From the NCBI RefSeq assembly GCF_000834055.1, contig NZ_JXSQ01000010.1, forward strand, positions 1-64,000: a DNA stretch of 64,000 nucleotides, written 5' to 3'. The stretch is from Leucobacter komagatae (GTDB taxonomy: Bacteria > Actinomycetota > Actinomycetes > Actinomycetales > Microbacteriaceae). A program made the translations under genes and the position numbers. Below, piece after piece: positions 27,330 to 36,388 of the stretch (positions are counted from its first letter, which is position 1; each line of letters begins with the position of its first letter). Below the pieces are notes generated by a model. It was given only the letters and a program-made list of their open reading frames with translations, did no database searches and was not told where the DNA came from.

Positions 27330-28250
27330 TCACTCGGGTGCGGCAGGCCGACCTTGGCGGTTGGGCAGCGCAAACAGTGCGAGCGAGATTCCGATCAGCA
27401 CAACGCCGACCACGCCCCCACCGGTGAGCCGTTCACCGACGATGAGCGCGGCGAAACCTGCCGCAATGACGGGCTCCGACAGTGTGAGCACCGTCGCGGT
27501 CGTCGCGTCGATGTGCCGAAGCGCGAAACCGAAGGCCAGGTAGCCGAGGAACATCGGAACCAGTGCCATGTACGCCCCAACGCCCAACGTGCGCCACGAT
27601 GCGAGGAACGGGGCTCCCGTCGCGATGAGCACCGGGATGAGCGCGAGACCACCGCAGCCGAAGATCGCCCCCATCGCGACGCGCGAATCGACCCCTGGCC
27701 CGATGAGCCGGTGGGCGGCCCACGCGTAGCAGGCGTAACTCACGCCGGCGAGCAGGCCCAGCCACACTCCGAGCGCTGTCTGCCCCGTACCGCCAGCGGC
27801 CGCGTGGCCGCCAAATAGGCTGAGTACCGTCATCCCTCCCAGCCCGAGTCCCGCGGCGGCGAGCCATCGCCTCGTCGGCACGCGCCGGTCAGCTGCCCAC
27901 TCGAACAGGGCGGCAAACACCGGTGCCGAGCCGAGCGATACCACCGTGCCGATCGTCACGCCAGCGGTGTGCATGCTGCTGTAGAACGCGAGGGGATAGG
28001 CGAACACGGCAAGCCCCCCACAGGCTACGAGCTTCCACTGCCGCACGAGCAGCGGCGCTGAACGCACGAGTCCTCTTCCTGCGACGACCGCTTGCAGGAG
28101 CCCGCCGAAGCCGAGCGCGACCGCACCGATCGCGATCGGGCTCACCTCGGGTGCGAATGTGGCAGCTGTCCCAGTGGTTCCCCACAGCACGGAGGAGACG
28201 AGCACGAGGGCGATCCCGATGCCGGGTCGAGCGAGCGGTGAGTTCTGCAT
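27330..28250 (-). CDS. EamA/DMT-family transporter
   Basis: 306-residue drug/metabolite transporter with ten hydrophobic helices in two EamA repeats (first GIGIALVLVSSVLWGTTGTA, second around ALGVWLGLLAGVSYACYAWA). Residue pattern LGYLAFGFALRHIDATTAT and TLSEPVIAAGFAALIVGE is typical of the RhaT/YdcZ-like exporters. The substrate is unknown. It is divergent from a TetR-type gene whose operator lies between them. The ATG lies 6 nt after TAGGGT, and the 6 nt (gagggg) can also serve as a ribosome-binding site. Confidence 0.88.
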   Translation of the reverse strand: MQNSPLARPGIGIALVLVSSVLWGTTGTAATFAPEVSPIAIGAVALGFGGLLQAVVAGRGLVRSAPLLVRQWKLVACGGLAVFAYPLAFYSSMHTAGVTIGTVVSLGSAPVFAALFEWAADRRVPTRRWLAAAGLGLGGMTVLSLFGGHAAAGGTGQTALGVWLGLLAGVSYACYAWAAHRLIGPGVDSRVAMGAIFGCGGLALIPVLIATGAPFLASWRTLGVGAYMALVPMFLGYLAFGFALRHIDATTATVLTLSEPVIAAGFAALIVGERLTGGGVVGVVLIGISLALFALPNRQGRPAAPE

Positions 28251-28256
28251 CCCCTC

Positions 28257-28291
28257 ACCCTAGTAGACAGATCGGTCTAGTTCGCTACACT
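28257..28291. promoter_or_regulatory. EamA/TetR divergent promoter with palindromic operator
   Basis: The 16-bp imperfect palindrome tagacagatcggtcta (28264-28279) overlaps a -35-like TAGACA (28264-28269) for the TetR gene, whose -10-like TACACT is at 28286-28291 (16-nt spacer). The EamA -10 (TAGGGT, minus strand 28262-28257) abuts it. Repressor bound here would block both genes. Confidence 0.6.
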
Positions 28292-28320
28292 GGGAGAAAA
28301 TCCGAGCACGGGAGGACAGC

Positions 28321-28935
28321 ATGAACACCACGCACCAGCGACGCGCACCGGCGCGAGAACGCCTCCTCCGCGCCGCGGCAGAAGAGTTTTACGCCGCCGG
28401 GGTCACCGCGACAGGTATCGACACGGTCATCGCCTCCGCGGGGGTCGCCAAGGGAAGCCTGTACAACAACTTCGATTCGAAAGACGCACTCGTCGCGAGC
28501 TACCTCACGGACCGCCACGAGGAGTGGCTTGGCCTCTATCGAGCACGCCTCGAGACTGCCGCCTCACCCGTTGAACGCGTGCTTGCCGTATTCGACGCCT
28601 ACGCCGACCACGCGAACTCCGCATACCGCGACGGCTGGCGGGGCTGCGGCCTCCTCAACGCCGCCGCTGAGCTCCCGGTAGGCCACCCCGGTAGGGCGAC
28701 CGTTCGCGCCCACAAAGACGAGGTGCAGGCGATCCTCACCGCCCACCTCGCCGACCTCACCGCCGAAGCCCCAACGATCGCCGAGCATCTCTCGCTGCTC
28801 CTCGAGGGATCGATGGCGAAGTCCGGGCTCGAGGGCAGCGACGCCTGGGTGCGCACGGCGCGCAGGCTCGCCGCTGGGATCCTCGCCCCGCTCGCGCCGC
28901 AGGCGGTGCCTGCGGTACCCGCGGCTGCCAGGTAG
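28321..28935 (+). CDS. TetR-family transcriptional regulator
   Basis: 204 residues with a TetR helix-turn-helix at about 9-55 (LLRAAAEEFYAAGVTATGID, SAGVAKGSLYNNFDSKDAL). The C-terminal helical domain (YRDGWRGCGLLNAAAELPVG) resembles the YxaF/LmrA-type group. It is divergent from an EamA exporter, the usual arrangement for a ligand-released efflux switch. GGAGG precedes the ATG. Confidence 0.88.
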   Translation: MNTTHQRRAPARERLLRAAAEEFYAAGVTATGIDTVIASAGVAKGSLYNNFDSKDALVASYLTDRHEEWLGLYRARLETAASPVERVLAVFDAYADHANSAYRDGWRGCGLLNAAAELPVGHPGRATVRAHKDEVQAILTAHLADLTAEAPTIAEHLSLLLEGSMAKSGLEGSDAWVRTARRLAAGILAPLAPQAVPAVPAAAR

Positions 28936-28972
28936 CGACGAGCCACCTGGCGCACCGCGAGCACCGACTGCG

Positions 28973-30172
28973 TTATTCGGTGTGACCTGCGAGCTCGGGC
29001 TCGGCCGCCGCCGCCGCAACAAACGCGTCGACGCAGGCACGAATTTGCTCCTCCGTATGCGCTGCCGACAGCTGCACGCGGATCCGCGCCTCACCGCGCG
29101 GCACAACAGGGAAACTGAACGCCGTGACGAACACCCCGCGCCGCTGCAGCTCAGCGGCGACCCGAGCGGTGCGCGCCGCATCGCCGAACATCACCGGCAC
29201 GATCGGGTGCTCGCCAGGAAGCAGTTCAAAGCCCGCAGCGGCCATGAGTGAGCGGAAGAGCTCAGCATTCTCCCGCAGCCGCACCCGCTCTCCCCCGGCC
29301 TGTTCGACGAGGTCGAGCGCCGCGATGGAACCGGCAACAATCGCGGGAGCGAGGGTGTTCGAGAACAGGTACGGGCGTGCGCGCTGGCGCAGCAGCCCGA
29401 CGATCTCACTGTGGCCAGACACGTAGCCGCCTGACGCCCCACCAAGCGCCTTACCGAGCGTGCCGGTGAGGATGTCGACCCGATCAGCGACCCCGCAGAG
29501 CTCCGGGGTGCCAGCGCCGGTCTCGCCCATGAAGCCGACCGCGTGCGAGTCGTCGACGAGCACGAGCGCGTCGTACTTGTCTGCGAGATCACAGATCGCC
29601 TCGAGCGGGGCAATGAAGCCGTCCATCGAGAACACGCCGTCGGTGACGATCACGCGGAAGCGCGCGTCTGCCGCCTCCTGCAACCGCGCCTCGAGCTCCG
29701 CCATGTCGCAGTTCGCGTAGCGGTAGCGGCGGGCCTTCGACAGGCGGATGCCGTCAATGAGGGAGGCGTGGTTCAGCGCGTCGGAGATGATCGCGTCTTC
29801 CGCGCCGAACAGCGTCTCGAAGACGCCGCCGTTCGCGTCGAAGCACGAGGCGAAGAGGATCGTCTCCTCCGTGCCAAGGAACTTCGACAGGCGAGACTCG
29901 AGCTCGAGATGCTGATCCTGCGTGCCACAAATGAAGCGCACGCTCGCAAGGCCGTAGCCCCACTCATCGAGCGCCGTGTGCGCGGCCTTCACGATGCTCG
30001 GGTGGTCGGCGAGGCCAAGGTAGTTGTTCGCGCAGAAGTTGAGCACCTGCGCATCGTTGACCGTGATCTCGGGTCCCTGCGGTCCGGCGATGCCGCGCTC
30101 GTGCTTGAAGAGCCCCGCCGCCTCAATGGCCTCGAGTTCGCCGTTGAGGTGTGCCTTGAATGCTCCGTACAT
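28973..30172 (-). CDS. kbl: Glycine C-acetyltransferase (2-amino-3-ketobutyrate CoA ligase)
   Basis: Second enzyme of threonine breakdown: 2-amino-3-oxobutanoate plus CoA gives glycine plus acetyl-CoA. 399 residues, PLP-dependent alpha-oxoamine synthase family. Conserved blocks include [28 protein letters not shown] and [10 protein letters not shown]; the PLP lysine is in [14 protein letters not shown]. Its ATG shares one base with the tdh stop (TAATG), so the pair is tightly coupled. Confidence 0.96.
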   Translation of the reverse strand: MYGAFKAHLNGELEAIEAAGLFKHERGIAGPQGPEITVNDAQVLNFCANNYLGLADHPSIVKAAHTALDEWGYGLASVRFICGTQDQHLELESRLSKFLGTEETILFASCFDANGGVFETLFGAEDAIISDALNHASLIDGIRLSKARRYRYANCDMAELEARLQEAADARFRVIVTDGVFSMDGFIAPLEAICDLADKYDALVLVDDSHAVGFMGETGAGTPELCGVADRVDILTGTLGKALGGASGGYVSGHSEIVGLLRQRARPYLFSNTLAPAIVAGSIAALDLVEQAGGERVRLRENAELFRSLMAAAGFELLPGEHPIVPVMFGDAARTARVAAELQRRGVFVTAFSFPVVPRGEARIRVQLSAAHTEEQIRACVDAFVAAAAAEPELAGHTE

Positions 30173-31215
30173 TACAGTTCCGTCCAGTCGAGGATGATTT
30201 TTCCGGTGGTCGCGGACTTCGCCGCTTGAAATCCCTGCTCCCAGTCGCGCGCCGGGATCGTGTCGGCGATGACCGAGGTGATGCGTTCGCGCAGCTGCTC
30301 GCTCGTCTCAAGCATCGCAGCCATCGCGTTCCAGGTCTCAAACATCTCGCGACCGTAAATGCCCTTCAGCGTGATCATGTGGGTGACGACCTTTGCCCAG
30401 TCGACCGCGAATTCCTCGGTTGGGAGGCCGAGCATGGCGATCCGCCCGCCGTGGTTCATGTTCTCGAGCATGCCGGGGAGCGCGGCACTCGCGCCGCTCA
30501 TCTCAAACCCAATGTCGAAGCCCTCGCGCATGCCAAGGGCCTGTTGAGCGTCACCGATGGCCTCGCGAGCTACATTCACCGCGGCGTGAGCACCCAGCCC
30601 ACGCGCGATTTCAAGCCTGGCATCGCTGATGTCGGTCGCGACGACATAGCGGGCCCCGACGTGCCGCGCCACCGCGATCGACATCAGCCCGATCGGCCCG
30701 CAGCCGCTTACGAGCACGTCCTCGCCGACGAGCGGAAAAGCAAGCGCGGTGTGCACTGCGTTGCCGAGCGGATCGAAAATCGCACCGAGCTCCGGTGTGA
30801 TCGTGTCTGAGTGCACCCAGACGTTGCTCGCAGGCAGCGAGAGAAACTCCGCAAATGCGCCGTCGCGGTGCAGCCCGAGGCCCTTTGTACGGATGCACAT
30901 CTGGCGGCGGCCAGCGCGGCAGTTTCGGCAGGTTCCGCAGACGATATGGCCCTCACCAGAAACGCGGTCGCCGACGCGCACGTCGCGCACCTGCTCGCCG
31001 ATCTCAACGACCTCGCCGTAGAACTCGTGGCCTGCGATGAGCGGGGCGTCGACGTTTGACGCGGCCCACGCATCCCAGTCGAGAATGTGGAGATCAGTGC
31101 CGCAGATGCCAGTGCGCATCACGCGGATGACAACCTCGTCGGGACCGCACTGCGGGTCTGGAACCTCGGAAAGGGTGAACCCTGGGCCGGGTTCGGGTTT
31201 GAAGAGTGCTCGCAT
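30172..31215 (-). CDS. tdh: L-threonine 3-dehydrogenase
   Basis: Oxidises threonine to 2-amino-3-oxobutanoate with NAD+. 347 residues, zinc medium-chain dehydrogenase. Catalytic zinc residues are in [13 protein letters not shown] and AGHEFYGEV; structural zinc cysteines are in [18 protein letters not shown]; the nucleotide fold is at [15 protein letters not shown]. No ribosome-binding site precedes the ATG. It is divergent from a LysR-type gene. Confidence 0.96.
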   Translation of the reverse strand: MRALFKPEPGPGFTLSEVPDPQCGPDEVVIRVMRTGICGTDLHILDWDAWAASNVDAPLIAGHEFYGEVVEIGEQVRDVRVGDRVSGEGHIVCGTCRNCRAGRRQMCIRTKGLGLHRDGAFAEFLSLPASNVWVHSDTITPELGAIFDPLGNAVHTALAFPLVGEDVLVSGCGPIGLMSIAVARHVGARYVVATDISDARLEIARGLGAHAAVNVAREAIGDAQQALGMREGFDIGFEMSGASAALPGMLENMNHGGRIAMLGLPTEEFAVDWAKVVTHMITLKGIYGREMFETWNAMAAMLETSEQLRERITSVIADTIPARDWEQGFQAAKSATTGKIILDWTEL

Positions 31216-31222
31216 ATAGCTA

Positions 31223-31235
31223 TTTCGTCACGAAA
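31223..31235. promoter_or_regulatory. Palindrome in the tdh/lysR intergenic region
   Basis: tttcgtcacgaaa is a perfect 13-nt palindrome (odd centre) in an AT-rich stretch, starting 8 bp from the tdh ATG. A likely regulator site near the tdh promoter; the link to the LysR protein is inferred from divergence. Confidence 0.45.
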
Positions 31236-31324
31236 AATAGTTCAGAACAAGATCGTCTTTCTATAGATTTGTTTAAGCTGGAGCTAAACAGTTGCGCGAC
31301 GCGCACGAACGAGAGGGGCGACGC

Positions 31325-32254
31325 GTGGAGATCCACCAGCTCGAAATTCTGCGCGAGCTCGGCACGCTCGGCAGCGTGACGGCCGTCGCAGACAGCTTGC
31401 GTGTCACTCCCTCCGCAGTCTCGCAACAACTCACCTCACTGCAGCGGGGGTTTCGCGCACCGCTCACCAGGCGCGACGGGCGCACCCTTGTGCTCACCGA
31501 AGCCGGACATGCGCTCGCCAGGGCTGGCGCGGAGGTCATCGAGGCCATGGCCGCCGCCGCCGGCGCCGTAGCGGCATTCGAGCAGGAGCCTTCCGGGGTC
31601 GTCAAGGTGAGCGGCTTCCACAGCGCCTCGCAAGCGATCTTCGGCGGCCTCCTGAGCGAGCTGCGCGGCGTCGCCGCTGCCCCTGACCTCCGCCTGTCTG
31701 ACGAGGACGTTTCGCAGGACGAGTTCCCGCTGCTCACCGCGAGCTACGACCTTGTCATCGCACACCGACTCGAACACAGCCCGCCATGGCCCACCGCCGG
31801 CCTGCGGGTGATCAGGCTCGCGCAGGAGCCCCTCGATATCGCGCTCCCCACTGGTCATCCGCTCGCCGATCGCGACCGCCTCACCCCGGCAGATGTCGCG
31901 GGCGAAGCCTGGGTGACCAGCCGCAGCGGCTACTCCCCCGACGACCTGCTGGGCGCGATCGCCGCGGTCGCCGACCGGCCGGTCAACGTCGTGCACCGCA
32001 TTAACGACTACGGGTCGGTCGCAGCGATCGTTGCGACGGGAGACGCGGTCGGGATGGTGCCGAGGTACACCGTCGGCTCGGCACTGCAGGGCCTCGTGCT
32101 CCGGCCACTCACGGGTGTGAACGCGACCCGCGCAATCGATCTGCTCACGCGCCCGGAGACGCTGCATCGACGGTCGGTGCAGGTGACGGTCGATGCGCTG
32201 CGCACCGCGATGGGCAGACTCGTGCGGGCCGGAGAGGCGAAGGTATCGCTCTAG
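31325..32254 (+). CDS. LysR-family transcriptional regulator
   Basis: 309 residues. The N-terminal helix-turn-helix is QLEILRELGTLGSVTAVADS with VTPSAVSQQLTSLQ; the effector domain covers about 90-300. The GTG at 31325, after GAGAGGGG, matches the usual LysR N-terminus (VEIHQLEIL); eleven more codons are open upstream. Divergence from tdh-kbl suggests it controls threonine or glycine metabolism. Confidence 0.9.
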   Translation: MEIHQLEILRELGTLGSVTAVADSLRVTPSAVSQQLTSLQRGFRAPLTRRDGRTLVLTEAGHALARAGAEVIEAMAAAAGAVAAFEQEPSGVVKVSGFHSASQAIFGGLLSELRGVAAAPDLRLSDEDVSQDEFPLLTASYDLVIAHRLEHSPPWPTAGLRVIRLAQEPLDIALPTGHPLADRDRLTPADVAGEAWVTSRSGYSPDDLLGAIAAVADRPVNVVHRINDYGSVAAIVATGDAVGMVPRYTVGSALQGLVLRPLTGVNATRAIDLLTRPETLHRRSVQVTVDALRTAMGRLVRAGEAKVSL

Positions 32255-32300
32255 GGTTCACGTAGGATCCTCACCGGTCGCTACGCCTCGTTCGTGAACG

Positions 32301-33191
32301 TTAGAGCTGATTTGCGGGCACCTCGAAGGTGCCGCACGACGTGGGTCCCTGCTCGTAACCCGTCATGAACCAGCGCTGGCGCTGCTCGGAGGTGCCGTGC
32401 GTGAACCGCTCGGGATCGACCCGAACCCCGGAGGATTCCATGATGTGATCGTCGCCGACGGCCGCGGCGGCGCTCAGTGCGTCGTTGATCTCCGAGCGCG
32501 TGACTGGCTTGAGGAACGGCACGCCGCTGTCGTCCGTGATCGTCTGCGCGGCCCCGACCCAGGCTCCAGCAAAGCAGTCCGCCTGCAGCTCAAGGCGCAC
32601 GGATCCCGAGGTCGCGCCCGACTCGCGCCCGGCCTGGTTGAGCGAGCCCGTGATGTTCGAGATATGGTGCCCCCACTCGTGAGCGAGCACGTACATTTCG
32701 GCGAGCGGGCCGCCAGAGGCGCCGTAGTCGGAACGCAGCGTGTTGAAGAACGCGGTGTCGACGTAAATGCGCTCCTCTGGCGGGCAGTAGAACGGCCCGG
32801 TTGCTGCCGATGCGGTGCCGCACTGCGACTGCGTCTGGCCGCTGAACAGCGCGACCGGCTGTGGCCCGCGGTAGTTGCCGACCTGCGTGTTCCAGTACCG
32901 GTTCAGCGAGTCGCTCGTCGCGGTCATGCGGCACTCGACGTTCGCGTTCGCGTCTGCCCCGGTCTCGCAGTTCTCAACGGCGACGACCTGCTCGCTCGAC
33001 GAGCTGCCGCCACCGGCAGAGCTCAGTGCCGGGGCGAGCCCGGTGAGATCCACACCGAGCAGCTGGGAGCCGAGAAACAGCACGATCATGAGCCCGATAC
33101 CGCCGCCGCCAACGGCGAGCCCGGTGCGGCGACCGCCGCTGCGCTTCTGCACCTGACTCGTGTCGATGCGAACGTTCTCGTTGAAAGTCAT
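32301..33191 (-). CDS. Neutral zinc metallopeptidase (YpfJ family)
   Basis: 296 residues. The N-terminal cytosolic tail includes a basic stretch (QKRSGGRRTG), then one membrane helix (about 26-46) and a Ser/Gly linker. The catalytic HExxH is in VLAHEWGHHISN at about 165, facing outside. The C-terminal domain includes QADCFAGAWVG, a block shared by the family. The biological substrate is unknown. The ATG lies 7 nt after TACTAT, with no ribosome-binding site. Confidence 0.88.
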   Translation of the reverse strand: MTFNENVRIDTSQVQKRSGGRRTGLAVGGGGIGLMIVLFLGSQLLGVDLTGLAPALSSAGGGSSSSEQVVAVENCETGADANANVECRMTATSDSLNRYWNTQVGNYRGPQPVALFSGQTQSQCGTASAATGPFYCPPEERIYVDTAFFNTLRSDYGASGGPLAEMYVLAHEWGHHISNITGSLNQAGRESGATSGSVRLELQADCFAGAWVGAAQTITDDSGVPFLKPVTRSEINDALSAAAAVGDDHIMESSGVRVDPERFTHGTSEQRQRWFMTGYEQGPTSCGTFEVPANQL

Positions 33192-33209
33192 AGTCGAAAT
33201 AGTATCCCG

Positions 33210-34880
33210 TCAGCGGCGCATCGCCCATCGAAGCGTGTCGAGGCCCAGTGTGCCCATGCTCAGCGCAGCGCTGTGGAACGCCCGAAGGTCGAATCCGCTG
33301 CGGCGCTCGGCGTCCTCGCGCAGTTCAAGCCAGGCGCGTTCGCCCACCTTGTACGAGATCGCCTGCCCGGGCCAGCCAAGGTAGCGGAGCACTTCAAAAC
33401 GCAGCGCTTCTTCGCGCATCGTCACGTTATCGATCATGAACGCCAGCGCACCCGCAGCGGTGAACCGCTCCCCGTTCGGCATGCGTTTGCCCAGGTGCAC
33501 CCCGATGTCCACGACGACGCGCGCAGCACGCAGTCGCTGTGCGTCGAGCATGCCGAGCCGCGCGGCGGGATCCTCAAGGAACCCGAGCTCCTCCATGAGA
33601 CGCTCGGCGTACAGCGCCCACCCCTCAAGGTGCCCCGAGGTCCCCGCCCGCGTGCGGCGCCATGCGTTGAGCGTTCCGCGCATCGCTACCGCGCCCCCGA
33701 GCTGGAGGTGATGGCCGGGAACACCCTCGTGATAGACCGTCGTGAGTTCGCGCCACTTGCGAAACTCGGTCACGCCAGCAGGCACGGTCCACCACATGCG
33801 ACCGGGCCGCGCGAAGTCCTCACTCGGGGAGGTGTAGTAGATACCGCCCTCCCGCGTCGGAGCGATGCGGCACTCAAGCCTGCGCAGGGCATCGGGAATG
33901 GTGAACACGCGACCGGCGAGCGCCGTGATAGCTTCGTCGCTGCGCTCCTGCAGCCAGTGCTGCAGTGCTGTCTCACCGTGGATCAGCCTGTCCGGATCGG
34001 CGTCGAGGATTGCCACGGCTTCTGCAACACTGCCGCCAGGGCTGATTTCGCGCGCGGTGCGGCGCTGCTCAGCGTCAATCCTCGCGAGCTCGCTCACTCC
34101 CCACTCGTAGCACTCGTCAAGGTCGATCTCTGAGCCGAGGAACTCACGCGATGCGAGCGCGTAGTGCTCGCGCCCGACCGCGTCCTGGGTTGTTGCGATC
34201 GGCGCGAGTTCGTCGCGGAGGAAGCTCGCGAGTTCGGCATATGCTGCGCTGGCGAGCTGCGCGCCGCGCCCGAGGTCCCTTGCGAGCGGTTCACGCAGCT
34301 TGGCGGCGCCGGCAAGCGCGGGGAAATAGTCGGCAGCGAAACGCTCGGCCTGGCTCGCGACGGCGAGGAGTTGGCGCCGTGCCGGTGTTGTCCCGGTCGC
34401 CGCACCGAGCCGGAGGGTCTCCCGGTAGCCGGCGAGCGCCCGCGGCACCTCCGCCAGCCGGCTCGCGACCGCATGCCAGTCCGCTTCGGTCTCACGTGGC
34501 ATGAGGTCGAAGGCTTGTCTGATGAGCTGCGCGGGGGTCTCGAGCACCGTGAGATCGCGCAGCTCTAAGCCGGCGGCGGCTCGGTCGAAGCGAAGCGTGA
34601 GTCGCTCGGTAAGCTCGCGCACGGTGACCTCGTCGACCGCGTCCTGCGGGGCGAGCTGCGTGAGCTCGCTCAGCACACCGCGTGCGGCTGCGTTGCCGGC
34701 CGCGATGCCCTCGGGCGAGTAGTCCCCAAAGGTGAGGGCTGAGCTTTCCCTCCCGAGTTTGGTGCCGAGGACAGGGTCGAGGCGCACCTCGGTGTCGAGC
34801 CACCGCTCGGCGAGCGCGTCGATAGCGGTGACTTGTCGATCATCGGCAGCGGCGCCTTGGACGGGCAGGGTGGGAAGCAT
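33210..34880 (-). CDS. DUF885-family metallo-carboxypeptidase-like protein
   Basis: 556 residues, no signal peptide. The zinc motif is HEGVPGHHLQ (HExxxGHH form), followed by a glutamate-containing helix (GHLEGWALYAERLMEELG), as in M3/M32-like peptidases of the DUF885 family. It is probably a cytosolic peptidase. AAAGGT precedes the ATG. It is divergent from the XRE-cupin regulator and lies near a peptide transporter and proline iminopeptidase, which supports a role in peptide use. Confidence 0.85.
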   Translation of the reverse strand: MLPTLPVQGAAADDRQVTAIDALAERWLDTEVRLDPVLGTKLGRESSALTFGDYSPEGIAAGNAAARGVLSELTQLAPQDAVDEVTVRELTERLTLRFDRAAAGLELRDLTVLETPAQLIRQAFDLMPRETEADWHAVASRLAEVPRALAGYRETLRLGAATGTTPARRQLLAVASQAERFAADYFPALAGAAKLREPLARDLGRGAQLASAAYAELASFLRDELAPIATTQDAVGREHYALASREFLGSEIDLDECYEWGVSELARIDAEQRRTAREISPGGSVAEAVAILDADPDRLIHGETALQHWLQERSDEAITALAGRVFTIPDALRRLECRIAPTREGGIYYTSPSEDFARPGRMWWTVPAGVTEFRKWRELTTVYHEGVPGHHLQLGGAVAMRGTLNAWRRTRAGTSGHLEGWALYAERLMEELGFLEDPAARLGMLDAQRLRAARVVVDIGVHLGKRMPNGERFTAAGALAFMIDNVTMREEALRFEVLRYLGWPGQAISYKVGERAWLELREDAERRSGFDLRAFHSAALSMGTLGLDTLRWAMRR

Positions 34881-34943
34881 CGTTGGTTACCTTTCTGCGC
34901 GCTTCGCCTGGGCAAGGCCGTGCGCGGTGATTAGTCTGAGGGG

Positions 34944-35537
34944 GTGAGTAAAGACAGAGACAGCGCCAACGATGACGTCGCGGCGCTCGGCAGCGAGTTG
35001 CGTGGCGAGCGCCAGCGTCAGGGGCTGAGCTTGAACGCTCTGAGCCAACGCTCGGGCGTGAGCTTCGGGCTCATCAGTCAGCTTGAGCGCGGTCTCGGAA
35101 ACCCCTCTTTCCTCGCGCTGAAACGACTCGCCGAAGCGCTCGGGATCCCGCTTGCGCGCTTCGTTGAGGGCGGCGCTGATCGCGACGAGCTCGTGGTCCG
35201 CTCGCACGAACGAACGCTGCTTCCTGTTCTTGAGAGCGAGCCGGCGAGCCAGCTCGTGGTGCGGGAGCTCCTCACCCCCGGCAGGCGGTCTTCCCTGCAG
35301 GTGATTCGTAGCACCCTCCCGCCAGGCTTCACGAACGAGGGCAAGGCGTTCAAGCACCTGGGAACCGAGTGTGTCGTGGTGGAGTCTGGGACGCTCACGG
35401 TCGTGCACGGCGACCGCCGTGTTGAGCTGGCGCCCGGCGATGCAATGACGTATCCCTGCTCCGTGCCGCACTGGTGGGCGAACACGACTGAGCAGCCGTG
35501 CGTGGTGCTCGGGGCCGTGACGCCGTTCGAGCAGTAG
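34944..35537 (+). CDS. XRE-cupin transcriptional regulator
   Basis: 197 residues. The N-terminal XRE helix-turn-helix is LNALSQRSGVSFGLISQLER; the C-terminal cupin (about 100-190) has VVESGTLTVVHGDRR, GDAMTYPCSVPHWWANTT. Such proteins sense small ligands, often amino-acid or polyamine-related. The start is GTG 34944, 6 nt after TAGTCT; the gagggg between could also act as a ribosome-binding site. Probable local regulator of the peptidase and transporter genes. Confidence 0.88.
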   Translation: MSKDRDSANDDVAALGSELRGERQRQGLSLNALSQRSGVSFGLISQLERGLGNPSFLALKRLAEALGIPLARFVEGGADRDELVVRSHERTLLPVLESEPASQLVVRELLTPGRRSSLQVIRSTLPPGFTNEGKAFKHLGTECVVVESGTLTVVHGDRRVELAPGDAMTYPCSVPHWWANTTEQPCVVLGAVTPFEQ

Positions 35538-35551
35538 CGGCCGGCGGCCAG

Positions 35552-36274
35552 TCACTCAGCGGCTGCTCGGCGCTCGGTGATGGCGAGCTCGAGCAGCCGG
35601 CCGAGCTCTGCGATCGGGGCGGTGTGGTCGTCTGCGCGAAGGTCGATGGCGAGCGGCGCCTCCCCGCTTTCCGGGCGCTCGCCAGCGCCAACGAGGAGGG
35701 CAGCTGACTGTCTGCCGCGGCTGTCACCGCCAGCGGCGTCGCCTGCGGCGAGCGCGGCAAGCACCCGGCTCGCAAACGCGGCGAGCGCGGCCTCGGCGGC
35801 TCTTTTCCCATCGGTGTCGCCTGCACCGGCGTCCGCGCTGTCGCCCTCGGTGCTGACCACACCGTCCGCTTCCGCGAGGAAGGCAGCGGACATCGCTGAG
35901 AGCACCTCGGGGCCCGGCAGCAGGTTGCCGGCGACGACGAATCCCTCACCGAGCTCGCTCCCTGCCCAGGCGCTACAGGTCGCGCCGGTGTGCGCTGCTG
36001 CCTCACCGTCGGAGCTGATCACCGCTGCCTGGCGCTTTTCCGCTTCCCCGTCCCATTCCGGGATGCGTTGCAGGGCGCTCGCTGGTGTCTCCCCGCCCTC
36101 GAGAGCGTCGAGCAGCCTGCCACGCAGCGCACGGTTCGTGTATGCCTGGCTCGCTGCTGCCCCCACACCGACCCGGATCGCCGGAACTCCTGCGCCGACC
36201 GCGAGTGAGCGACTCGCGGTCGCGGCCGCGAGTAGACCCCTCGTTGGGTCACTCGCCAGGATGGTAAATGTCAT
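35552..36274 (-). CDS. DUF1028-family protein
   Basis: 240 residues. The N-terminus MTFTILASDPTRGLLAAATA, the glycine-rich core GVPAIRVGVGAAASQAYTN and NLLPGPEVLSAM match DUF1028, an Ntn-hydrolase-like fold of unknown activity often near peptide or amino-acid genes. The middle (about 150-185) is a low-complexity Ala/Gly/Asp insert. ATG 36274 has GAGAAAG upstream; GTG 36283 is an alternative. It is divergent from the ABC transporter operon. Confidence 0.85.
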   Translation of the reverse strand: MTFTILASDPTRGLLAAATASRSLAVGAGVPAIRVGVGAAASQAYTNRALRGRLLDALEGGETPASALQRIPEWDGEAEKRQAAVISSDGEAAAHTGATCSAWAGSELGEGFVVAGNLLPGPEVLSAMSAAFLAEADGVVSTEGDSADAGAGDTDGKRAAEAALAAFASRVLAALAAGDAAGGDSRGRQSAALLVGAGERPESGEAPLAIDLRADDHTAPIAELGRLLELAITERRAAAE

Positions 36275-36314
36275 GTCTGTCACTTTCTCAGGTTGACGCG
36301 AGCGGATTTTCGCT

Positions 36315-36346
36315 GTTGACTATCGCAATAATGATGATTCCATCAT
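36315..36346. promoter_or_regulatory. AT-rich divergent control region with palindrome
   Basis: TTGACT (36315-36320) looks like a -35. A palindrome atgatg-attc-catcat lies at 36331-36346 in an unusually AT-rich stretch between the DUF1028 gene and the ABC operon. It could be an operator for the XRE-cupin regulator. Confidence 0.45.
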
Positions 36347-36388
36347 AAAAATGATATTTCCGCCCACTCGAACAGAGGATCAGTGCCG

